DNA from: Liolophura sinensis
Lineage: Eukaryota > Mollusca > Polyplacophora > Chitonida > Chitonidae
Length of the DNA: 64,000 bases
NCBI RefSeq assembly: GCF_032854445.1
Contig: NC_088295.1
Span: 59,441,249 to 59,505,248, forward strand
Direction of reading: 5' to 3'
Shown: positions 57,601-64,000 of the stretch, one piece after another
Layout of the letters: the number at the start of each line of letters is the position of its first letter
Numbering within the stretch: the first letter of the stretch is position 1
Made by a program: the position numbers and the translations under genes
The notes under the pieces: model-generated
Database searches by the model: none
What the model was told of the DNA's origin: nothing
Seen by the model: the letters and a program-made list of their open reading frames with translations, nothing else

Positions 57601-60600
57601 ATGTTTGTGGTGTAAAGAGATGGAGACTATCAAATGTTCACCCCATGAAGCCACATGTACATGTATGACGCCAGTTGAGGATGGTTGGTGCCATTAGTCA
57701 TCAGGCTGACCAAGGTTTTCTAGGAAGATAAGTTTATACATGCATGGCAGCTGCATATAGATTGTTAATATTTGTACTTTTGTCTTTTTTTCAAATTGCG
57801 ACATTCTGTTGTAAATTTTCTACTATATTTTCAGAATCTGTCGTGATTTTCTTACTAACTGATTAACTACATGTAATGTTGAAAGAAGGAAGGAAAGAAC
57901 TTTCAGACATAAAGTATATTGAGCTCTAATTATATTATACATCAGCAAACTTCTGGTTTATTATGGATAATACATTCATGATGGAACTTGAAACTTTCCC
58001 CCCCAGCTGTAAATAATGTGACACATGCACCCACACTCAATTCTCTTAAATACCAAAGGTGCATGAACAGATGGGAAAACTGTTGTTGTCCAAGATAAGT
58101 GTTAATGTCATCAAATCCAGAGACAGGCGTGGAGAAAGTATAAGCTTGCAGGCCTCAGTGGATACGCATCTATGGCTGTTGGTGAAGATATCAAGATATG
58201 TTTGGGTAATTCATTAAAGTCTGATCATCATACCATCAGACAGGAATTGCCCACAAGGAAAATCTTTATAATCCATGGCAAATCTTGTGGTAATGGACCT
58301 GTCATTTCTAATGATGAATCTTGCATCCAGCATGTCAGAAATCAAGGTTTGGGATAGATCTGACTGATGATTCCCCCTTGGGCATGAACTCACTGGAATT
58401 GCGCAGCTGTTGAATGGCCTTATTTTATTTAAAGCTCTTCTTCAGTACTATAAAAAAAAAGGAAAGAAAGAAAAAGCAAGAAATGCTTCAGATTCCAAAT
58501 TTGTGGTCCAGTTGTGTCGAAATGAAGAAAAAAGAAAAAGATTTTTGTAATTAATGTGATTTGGCAAGTGGATGTGTTGATGAAATTGTAGGTTCTTCAT
58601 TACTTAGGATGCAGTGTTCAAGGGTATTTGTCAGTGTAAGTGTGATTTAGAGTTGTTATCAAGAAGCTGTGTGAATGTAAATCCGCTAGTAATTACATTC
58701 ATCTGACATTAAATTTTGATGCCATACTTGTACAAGAAGTGAGTGATCGAGGCTGACAAGATTACGTCCATCAAATCATACACTAATCAGAAGATTGTGG
58801 ACATTTTGAGACCAGCAGTATTATTAATACGAAGAAAATATTAAATATGATGTAACATATGTACTGAAGTGCACATTCAGTGTACATATTCACTCCATAA
58901 AAGACCTATAGATCAGACGTGATTACTTGTTTCCCCATGGCCCACTCGCACTTCATTTTAAAATGGCCCGTTTCCAGATTAATTTTCGTTTTTTTTTTTG
59001 CTACAAAACGTGACAAATGAAGACTGGTCATCCTGAAGTGCAAGGAGACAGTGTTATGACTGGGTGATCTTGGGATTAAAAATATATGCATGCATTAAAA
59101 CCTCAAATATCCTTGCATACACATTAACAGACGTAAACACGTGTATATCAGATTATAAACACTAGCTGCTTTGCTGCCGTGAGAGATGGTATTGTGACTT
59201 AAGTACATGTATAAAAAATATTGAAAGTAATATTGAAGCCATAAGTAAATAAACAATATCATACATGTGAGCATATGTGGGCAGCTAAGACCTGTCTAAC
59301 ATGTCTAATTAACACCGCATCTGTGTGGAAGGAACATTGGCTGAACAATTGTGGCATGCCTGTACATCGTACATGCTTCCATTAGTTACAAAGATGTCCA
59401 GCATCCAGTAGATGTAAAAATGATGATAACTCAATTACAAGGAAGGAGACTCTTCTGTGAACGAGTTGAACATGATTTATACAAAAACAGAGGAAAATTG
59501 GCAGATTCTTGTGAGCATTAGTATGATCCCCTCCAGAGATTATGGCTGGCGTTCCGCTCCCGGTGATTAGACGCGACCGTATTTTGGCACCATGACAGCA
59601 CAATTCACCAGATCTAATAAAGAACTTCATTTTTTTGTTTGTCTGTCCACGGAGAAGAGATCTGTGTGGGATTACTGTGTACAGCAGCCCGAGTGTTATG
59701 TGATCACTCATGGAGGTTTTCCTGTAGATACCCTGTCCTCTATAATGGTGCTGTTGAGTACAGCTGTGTGATATGTTCCCTCTGCTTTTCAATTTGTGAA
59801 CAGGTTTTACATGTAATATTTGCTTGCTTGTGACTTCCATTTTTGTATCCTGTGAAAATGCAATATTTTTGTAATTTGAAACCACTTTTAAGTAATTTTA
59901 AGCATTTAAAGCTAGATTAGTTTAAACATTTTTGTTGAACTAAATGTACTTTCATGTACATATAGAAATTTTATGATTGTCCTCCACCGCAAAAGCGGAA
60001 AGGGAAGTTGAAGATAAATCTTCCCTTTAGTCTTCCATCTATTCCATCTTCATCGTGAATGCGTACATGTCCATAAGTTGCAATTCAAGGCATTGTTGTC
60101 AAATTTTGAAGAGTAGTGCCTTGCCTTGGGGAAACAGTAGTTTGGATTTCCTCTGTGTTTTGTGAACCATAATAGCTGCTGTCACCTGGTAACCAAGCTG
60201 TGAATATGATATATTGAAAGGAATTGCCTTTAGACTTGGATGCTGCCTTGTCATCATGATGGTCATGATGGTGACGGTTAGAACAGGTTTTTGCTGCACT
60301 TTCAAATTCCAAGATGGCTTCCATTGGCTTTCTTAAATTATTTTCATCTTTGTTGGACTTCACAATACAAGAAACTGTTATTTGGATTACTCAATCCCCT
60401 TGATGCAATATGGATAATACCTGTCACTGATCTTAGAAACATGCAATTATTTGTGTATGACCTGTCATATTATTTCAACATGTTATATTGCTTCAAACAT
60501 GTGCCTTGATGGGGGATCTGCTAACTAGATAGTTTTTGATATTATTTTTCAATTAACATAATGGTTTATTTTCATCTTTACCATTTTTTGTATACATTCT

Positions 60601-63600
60601 GCTTATTTTTGCTTATTTTATGAATATTTTATGATAACAATAAGCATCATAACGCAAGTTATTGTGAGAATGTTCTTCTTCTTCATGATACATGTTGTAC
60701 GTCATGTGATGAATATTTTCCAGGAAGAAATTACACATATGCATTTTGTCCTCATATCTTTTGATATGGGGACCAAATTTTTGGAGTTTGACATGATATA
60801 AGCAGGGAAGAGCACAGATGCGTTTTCATATCGAGATGAATGATAAGGGCTGTGTTATTGTCTGTCTGACATGTTTCACTGACATCCTGGAGTTATTTCT
60901 GCAGGTTTTGACAGGTGGACTGGCATAGATCTCAACATGTGCTCAATGTTTGCTTTCCTTGTGCCAGCTGAGCTAACCATTGGATGGTGGTTTTTTAACA
61001 GAAGTAACTGTTTCTCAGACAGGCATCACAAGTTCCACAGATTTCCACTGGTAACAAGGGAAATAAAGCCAAGCAGATTTGGAATGTACACTTAGGCCAT
61101 TAAATGTGTTTTTGAAATTAAGAATTATCATTGTTTAGAAGCATGCAACACACCATCGTGAAATACATGTAGGTGGGCTGGTATTATCGTATTAGGGGTT
61201 AAACTGAAGTATTTTTTTTATTTGTATGCATGGTTGCCGTGTGAAGTCCAATTTAATGTTTAATCGAGTAAAGTAACCTTATGACATACAGACAATATAT
61301 TCCATGAGAAATTCATTGTTTAACATGCTACCATACTTAATATAAGTTGATAAGTTACTAGGTACATACGTATATAGGTAACTTTGAACTGAGAGAAATT
61401 TGGCCATGGATTGTCCATTTTGTGCACTGATTGCTACTGACTTTTGACAATTTCTGTAAAATTGAGTAGTCTTTTGTTTGTTTTGGTGGGATGGAAATGA
61501 GGCTTGCAGGTATATTCAGTGGTTTGCGTCTCATCAAGCAGAGTGCAGATCTTCTCTCAGTCTACTGGTGCAAACTCTTCCTGAAATAAAAAGCAAGAAA
61601 ATTTGAATTACTCCAGATATAACTTACATATAAATAAGTCCTTTGGATTCTGATTGTGTGGATTTTCTTTGACCTTTTATAATATAATAGAAACACTGCC
61701 TGTGGATTACAGCATTGTGGTTGTCATTGTTTTTGACGGCATGTACACTAGTTCCTCAATCTTTTCACATATGAAAGGTCAACTGTCAGCGTAAATTATG
61801 CAGACTCTTAAATTGATTTTGAAGACAAACCTACATTGGTTGGGTTGGCCAATTCCAGCACTTCACAGAAAGTATAATGTGATCAGTCTACACAGAACAG
61901 TGCCTTCAGAATATGCTTTTACAAACATGAGAAGAAGGTTGAAAAATTATAGTAGGTCTCAATGTTCTACCAATGGCTCAACTAGAAAACAACACCTTCT
62001 TCAGATTGATTGCCCAGATAAGAAAGTTTAGCACCTTAAATTTCAGTACAAAAATACATTTGTTATTATCCTGCAGTTGTTGCTGTATGCTATCTTCCAG
62101 ATGTTTTAGATGGGTTTTTACACTAGACTTTGTCCATTTAGTAAAGTACCAGTAGGCTTACATGTAAACTGTGTTGGTAATCCAGAGTGCTGTTGTTGTA
62201 TGCTTGCAGCTCAGCTTACCCAAAGGGCTGACGTTCCGGACCCAGAAGCAGACCAGGGAGGCCATGTTCCACTCCTTCATCATCACCAAGGAGGACGGAT
62301 CGCGTGTGTTCGGGTCCACGTTGACATTCTTCGAGGAAGTGAAGAACACGCGGATCTGTGCTGCCATGCAAACGTTACACGCCATGCACAAGGCGGAACT
62401 CAGCAATGCTCAGTCTCGGACATTGTACTCGCACCTCGGTGAGGAGCAGGAGCGCAGCCCACAGACGACCAGGCGCCGGCCCCCACGCGGGACCTCGGAC
62501 AGGTTTTACGATATTAACAAAGACAGCTTGTACGTGACAAAAGCTGTGAGTCTGATCACACAATTACCGTTTGTGTATTGCTGCCGACACTTTCTCACTC
62601 AATTGTATGAAGCTATCACCAGTGAAAGCCCACCACAGCTACCTCTAGAGTGTTATATATTTAATATATTGTTTGAGGTGCCACTACCACCACCAGGGAG
62701 GAGTATGAAGTTCTTTGGGGTATCCTCTCCTATTTTCTGCCAAAGACCAAGTGAGTATAGCCAGTACTGGATTCACAAAAATGGTTTGGAGACATGGTAA
62801 TGCTCTCCATGTTTCCGTGTTTCACACCTGATCTTTTCAGTAAGATCTTTGGATTCCAAAATATTAATTTAAAAACCTTTTTTGGTTTTACATTACATTA
62901 AATTTACATTTATTACCCTCTAATAACTTTAGAACAATGATTCTCATAACTCAAAACATAACAGAGTTATAGAATATTGAAGCAAAACCTTGAGATTAAA
63001 TGTATGGATAGCCTTGGCTATATTTGCTTTTTGCGGTATATTTTTCCGCTGCCCTATAAAAGGTGTCGAGGAGACACGGAAAAGCTGTCTGTGTTTCTGG
63101 TCCTTGTGAACAAGATGAACAGTTCTGAACCAGTCAAGTTCACACTATACACAGTGGCTTGAGGTCAGCAAAGGGACAGTTTGCATTGATTTTCACCACT
63201 CAATCCAATGTGGCAGCTGTCAGCCATCTTGGATTTCATGGCCATGACTTCTCTTCAAGAGTTTAGCATTGCTGAGAATTGCAATTTGTCCCATAATAAC
63301 AGAGGGGTGAGGGACCGGTCAATTACTGAACTTGCTGTGTGGAAATTGTTTTGGAAATATAGGGCAGACTATTTTCTTCATGCACTCTAATATTCTGTCT
63401 CATATCTTACTTTTTTTCAGGTGTAATTGAGTTGCCAGTGTTCGACTTTTCTCTCTGGGAACTCTTCAAAATTTTGGGCCTGGAAAATGTTTTAAAGTTG
63501 TTTACAAGTGTTTTGTTGGAACATCAAGTCCTCCTATACTCATCTGGTAAGCGGGCCAAAGAATGAATATATATGCTACAGATAACTTTATAGTAGCATG

Positions 63601-64000
63601 TTTATTGGAATCAATATTGGGGTACTGCATGGTTTTGCATACCTGTAAAGCCAAGTAGCATTTAATAGGATGGTGTTCCACGATTCCCTTCATGTGTGTG
63701 CGTTAATTACTGCATTAAATCAGAAAATCCATGTCATTCACATCTCATTTGTGTATCAGAAACCATATTAAGGTAAATGTTGTAGTCCATTATGTTTTAA
63801 GCTGAAGTTTTGCATTCATTTCTTGCACAGACAAGGTCTTTGGCAGCCTGGATGTTTTTTTATGTAGGAATTTTAGTACATGCAGGTGATTTTTGTTGTT
63901 TGTAGATTATCAGAGGTTGATGTTGATAGCTGAGAGCTGTACGAATCTGATGTTCCCCTTCAGCTGGCAGCATGTCTATGTCCCTATACTGCCCGCCTCT
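33514..64000 (+). CDS. DENND5: DENN domain-containing protein 5 (Rab GEF), 5' five exons
   Basis: Exons 33514-33607, 50916-51025, 62210-62750, 63421-63546 and 63906-64000 (window edge) give 322 uninterrupted codons, all junctions GT-AG and in phase. The product starts [20 protein letters not shown], then [37 protein letters not shown], the uDENN domain, [22 protein letters not shown], and enters the cDENN domain ([41 protein letters not shown]). This is DENND5A/B (Rab6-interacting protein 1), reported in the family as a GEF for Rab39 and a Rab6 partner acting at Golgi/endosomal membranes. RUN and PLAT domains would lie right of the window. The linker between exons 1 and 2 products is shorter than in vertebrates. 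The invertebrate gene may predate the A/B split. Confidence 0.96.
33608..35500. other. DENND5 intron 1, proximal part
   Basis: No supported exon, RNA gene or repeat family recognised. It may hold promoter-proximal enhancers, but nothing specific can be read. Confidence 0.5.
35506..35800 (-). mobile_element. Ancient SINE sharing the S1 core
   Basis: GTAATGTTGTACTTGGGAAA, ATTTCACTTGCGTGAAGGCA and GGAGGAAACCAGGGCAC follow the reversed S1 tail and core. Further right, GGGTTTGAACCAAC is a reversed B box. Much older than the other copies. Confidence 0.5.
35801..37797. other. DENND5 intron 1, no gene; TACATGTA-rich
   Basis: Contains clusters of overlapping ACATGTA palindromes (for example 36975-37050) but no supported exon or named repeat. 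Confidence 0.5.
37798..38013 (+). mobile_element. SINE with a Leu/Ser-like tRNA head and S1-type tail (family S2)
   Basis: ATGTCCAAGTGGTTTAATAA (A box) and GCAGGTTCAAATCTGGCAA (B box) form a tRNA-like head unlike S1. The 3' end TTGAGTATGGCGTAAAACAC then CAATCAAATAAATAAAT is identical in type to S1. Confidence 0.82.
38105..38195 (+). mobile_element. Old SINE tail fragment
   Basis: GCTTCCTCCTCCTACGAAAC ... GTGGGTACAGCATTATACAA then CAGTAAATAAAT resembles a diverged S1 core and tail. Confidence 0.4.
38200..40103. other. DENND5 intron 1, no gene recognised
   Basis: Open frames at 38847-39114 on both strands have no recognised domain. Homopolymer T and A runs at 39066, 39090 and 39253. Confidence 0.5.
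40104..40345 (-). mobile_element. Foldback element (MITE-like), family M1
   Basis: Reversed copy: TTTTCAGTGGAATTTATGCA ... GATTATTTCTCTGCACCC ... GTGGTTGAAAAGGTTGAAG and AATTAGAG. The left end is degraded. Confidence 0.75.
41596..41790 (+). other. Isolated frame with a weak BESS-like helix, probably chance
   Basis: The 64-codon frame has a charged RDEKEREKK stretch and then [20 protein letters not shown], which faintly resembles the BESS motif of MADF-BESS proteins. No splice partner, no second domain, and the minus strand is also open. Kept only as a low-confidence note. Confidence 0.12.
42499..42741 (-). mobile_element. Tc1/mariner-type deletion derivative with transposase N-terminus
   Basis: Ends ACAGGGTGTTCCAGAAG and CTTCTGGGACACCCTGT are inverted repeats of about 17 bp with TA near each edge. 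On the minus strand from 42634 a frame starts [12 protein letters not shown], meets TAG, and continues in the same frame [20 protein letters not shown]; this resembles the helix-turn-helix start of Tc1/mariner-type transposases. The rest of the transposase is missing, so the element is non-autonomous and broken. Confidence 0.7.
42742..43951. other. DENND5 intron 1, no gene recognised
   Basis: Open frames here have no recognised domain. TACATGTA words are common. Confidence 0.45.
43952..44205 (-). mobile_element. SINE family S1, full length
   Basis: Tail TTTGATTGGTGTTTCATGCC, core, reversed B box TAGACTCGAATTCATAGCG, head CTGCGCTAGCGCGCTAACCA and ACTGAGCTGCGGAGGCCC. Poly-(A/T) tail very short. 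Confidence 0.93.
44206..45132. other. DENND5 intron 1, no gene recognised
   Basis: A 111-codon frame at 44452-44787 has no recognised domain and no splice context; not called as a gene. Confidence 0.45.
45133..45332 (+). mobile_element. Foldback element (MITE-like), family M1
   Basis: TTACCCTTAATCTTCAACCT, GCACAGTTTTATGAAACTTG, GTGTCATTTTCATAATAAAT, CCATGGAAAAAAGTGC, right end CAGCGGTTTTAAAG. Confidence 0.78.
45816..45945 (+). repeat. ~20-bp degenerate minisatellite
   Basis: (G)GGGAA(A/T)TGTCCA(T/C)AGG units, about six imperfect copies. Confidence 0.8.
47005..47430 (+). repeat. ~170-bp tandem repeat, two and a half copies
   Basis: CCAGAAT(C/T)(A/G)CATGTCCA(A/C)AGCAATGTGG, GTTGTTCCCTTTGTTGTGTT, ATCATATCTAGTGT and GATAGGTGAC(T/C)GATGTTGA recur. 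A minus-strand frame of 149 codons across it is produced by the repeat. Confidence 0.9.
48326..48491 (-). mobile_element. SINE family S1, truncated
   Basis: Four TTTA tail units, GATTGGTGTTTTACGTTATA, CTCAAGAATATTTCACTTAT, core with a small internal duplication (GGTGGGAGGAAAGCTTATGT then TGGGAGGAA). Confidence 0.88.
48499..48749. mobile_element. Foldback element (MITE-like), family M5
   Basis: Left TTAAGGCTATCCTTAAAAAA ... TTCTTGAGCATAAC and right GATTATGCTGAACGAACATA TTTTTAAGGATGGCCTAAA are inverted over about 38 bp. About 250 bp, directly beside a truncated SINE. Confidence 0.7.
48750..50295. other. DENND5 intron 1, TAATTA-rich, no gene
   Basis: Around 49545-49600 and 49785-49810 there are several TAATTA/ATTAAT words, possible homeodomain sites, but this is only AT-rich suggestive sequence. 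Confidence 0.3.
50296..50690 (+). repeat. ~52-bp minisatellite, about 8 units
   Basis: ATAGGTCAAAGATCTGTCTT, GTCTCAGGAAGGAACCAGTG, TTCC(C/A)TG(T/A)TTTT units at spacing 51-54 bp. Ends about 225 bp before DENND5 exon 2. Confidence 0.92.
50916..51025 (+). CDS. DENND5: DENND5 exon 2
   Basis: Acceptor TACTTCCAG|GT and donor ATG|GTACGT. It encodes [20 protein letters not shown] and [17 protein letters not shown]. The family WNPFD..AVGM block is conserved. Confidence 0.95.
51026..52440. other. DENND5 intron 2, proximal, no gene recognised
   Basis: Open frames at 50865-51269 and 51659-51923 overlap the exon edge or intron and show no domain. Confidence 0.5.
52441..52640 (+). repeat. 41-bp minisatellite, 5 units
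   Basis: CATCAGGGGGATTGTAGCCA, ATACATACATGTACATGTAC, A at spacing 41, 41, 41 then 35 bp (one unit lost a TACATG step). The linker between units is a TACATGTA palindrome. Confidence 0.93.
53674..53790 (-). mobile_element. Old SINE related to S1
   Basis: GAATTTGATTGGTGATTTAT, ATTCCACTTGTGTGAACAAT, GAAGGGAGGAAACTGAACCA follow the reversed S1 tail and core. Confidence 0.5.
53791..55350. other. DENND5 intron 2, no gene recognised
   Basis: Contains a T-run/G-run patch at 54947-54981. No supported exon or repeat family. Confidence 0.45.
55358..55490 (+). repeat. GATGAATGATGTGATG-type microsatellite
   Basis: Irregular reiteration of GATGAATGATGTGATGGATG and shorter GATGAAT words. Confidence 0.88.
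55838..55990 (+). mobile_element. SINE S1, 5'-truncated, diverged
   Basis: GGTTTCCCTTGGGCTCTGCG, CCTGCCATAATCGCGGCC, GTATAAGTGAAATAATCTTG, ATATGGCAGAAAACATGG. Confidence 0.82.
57038..57118 (-). mobile_element. Degenerate SINE S1 tail
   Basis: TTTATTTATTTATTTCATTT, GTTTATCACCCTACTGAAGA, ATTTTTCAGTTACACTACCG parallels the reversed S1 3' end. Confidence 0.5.
57214..57395 (-). mobile_element. Foldback element (MITE-like), family M1, with both ends
   Basis: CTTCGACCTTTTCAACCACT ... TTTTTCAGTGGAATTTATGC ... ACTGTGCAAATTATTTCTCT ... GGTTGAAGAATTAGGTAC. Best view of the inverted ends among the five copies. Confidence 0.8.
57396..61749. other. DENND5 intron 2, distal, no gene recognised
   Basis: A 167-codon minus-strand frame at 59382-59885 and frames at 60085-60363 show no recognisable domain and lack convincing splice partners. 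They may include conserved non-coding sequence, which cannot be judged without comparison. Confidence 0.4.
61750..61957 (+). mobile_element. Foldback element (MITE-like), family M2
   Basis: TTCCTCAATCTTTTCACATA, ACATTGGTTGGGTTGGCCAA, AGAAAGTATAATGTGATCAG, CTACACAGAACAGTGCC, ending GAGAAGAAGGTTGAAAAATT. Matches 30062-30256 on the opposite strand. Confidence 0.75.
62210..62750 (+). CDS. DENND5: DENND5 exon 3: uDENN and start of cDENN
   Basis: Acceptor TGCTTGCAG|CTC and donor CCAA|GTGAGT, 541 nt. It encodes [28 protein letters not shown], a variable basic loop rich in R and P ([14 protein letters not shown]), [20 protein letters not shown] and [15 protein letters not shown] content is higher than the surrounding intron. 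Confidence 0.96.
63421..63546 (+). CDS. DENND5: DENND5 exon 4: cDENN
   Basis: Acceptor TTTTTTTCAG|GT and donor TCTG|GTAAGC. It encodes [40 protein letters not shown]. Phases fit exons 3 and 5. Confidence 0.95.
63906..64000 (+). CDS. DENND5: DENND5 exon 5, cut by window end
   Basis: Acceptor TGTTTGTAG|AT. It encodes [20 protein letters not shown] and [12 protein letters not shown], the hallmark cDENN stretch, open to the last base. Confidence 0.95.

Noticed and set aside
59382-59885. 167-codon minus-strand frame, the longest unexplained one in DENND5 intron 2
   Set aside because: Composition looks like random AT-rich translation, no recognisable domain, no flanking exons. It could be revisited with comparative data.

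Overview
This is an intron-rich, AT-rich animal nuclear window. Genes are split by GT-AG introns from a few hundred bases to 17 kb, and the space between exons is filled with tRNA-derived SINEs, foldback elements, a solo LTR and many minisatellites. The protein families, and a SINE whose tail reads ...TTACGCCGTACTCAAG... in reverse, point to a lophotrochozoan, most likely a marine bivalve or other mollusc. The species cannot be named from the sequence alone.

Three conserved genes are present. (1) Positions 910-9425, plus strand: the last six coding exons of PIH1D1 (R2TP co-chaperone subunit), all phases compatible; its 5' exons lie left of the window. (2) Positions 31278-22444, minus strand: the last four coding exons of a HINT-type histidine-triad nucleotide hydrolase, convergent with PIH1D1. 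Its third recognised exon region is 104 nt where 105 are needed, so the reading frame breaks as written. (3) Positions 33514-64000, plus strand: the first five coding exons of DENND5 (Rab GEF with DENN domains), running off the right edge. HINT and DENND5 start head to head around 33.2-33.5 kb, in a CpG-containing segment with ETS/GABP-like and YY1-like sites.

The 13-kb convergent interval (9.4-22.4 kb) is a transposon graveyard. It holds an odd CAAC-rich element, a decayed intronless gene with GATA-like, Cys/His-rich and PHD-like zinc-binding segments broken by SINEs and stops, a 1,004-bp solo LTR with a 4-bp target duplication, and several SINEs with clear target duplications.

The most striking object is the 3-kb array at 26.9-29.96 kb: about 43 tandem 71-bp units. 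Each unit is a copy of the HINT intron/exon junction (pyrimidine-rich tract, CAG acceptor and first 45 nt of the exon). The real exon thus sits at the end of a train of dozens of copies of its own 3' splice site. A second array of acceptor-like 19-bp units lies directly before the first visible PIH1D1 exon.

The two long DENND5 introns (17.3 and 11.2 kb) hold SINEs, several foldback (MITE-like) families, a Tc1/mariner-derived element with a transposase N-terminus, and short tandem arrays. I saw no rRNA, CRISPR, bacterial operon or intact mobile-element gene. All similarity statements are by eye.
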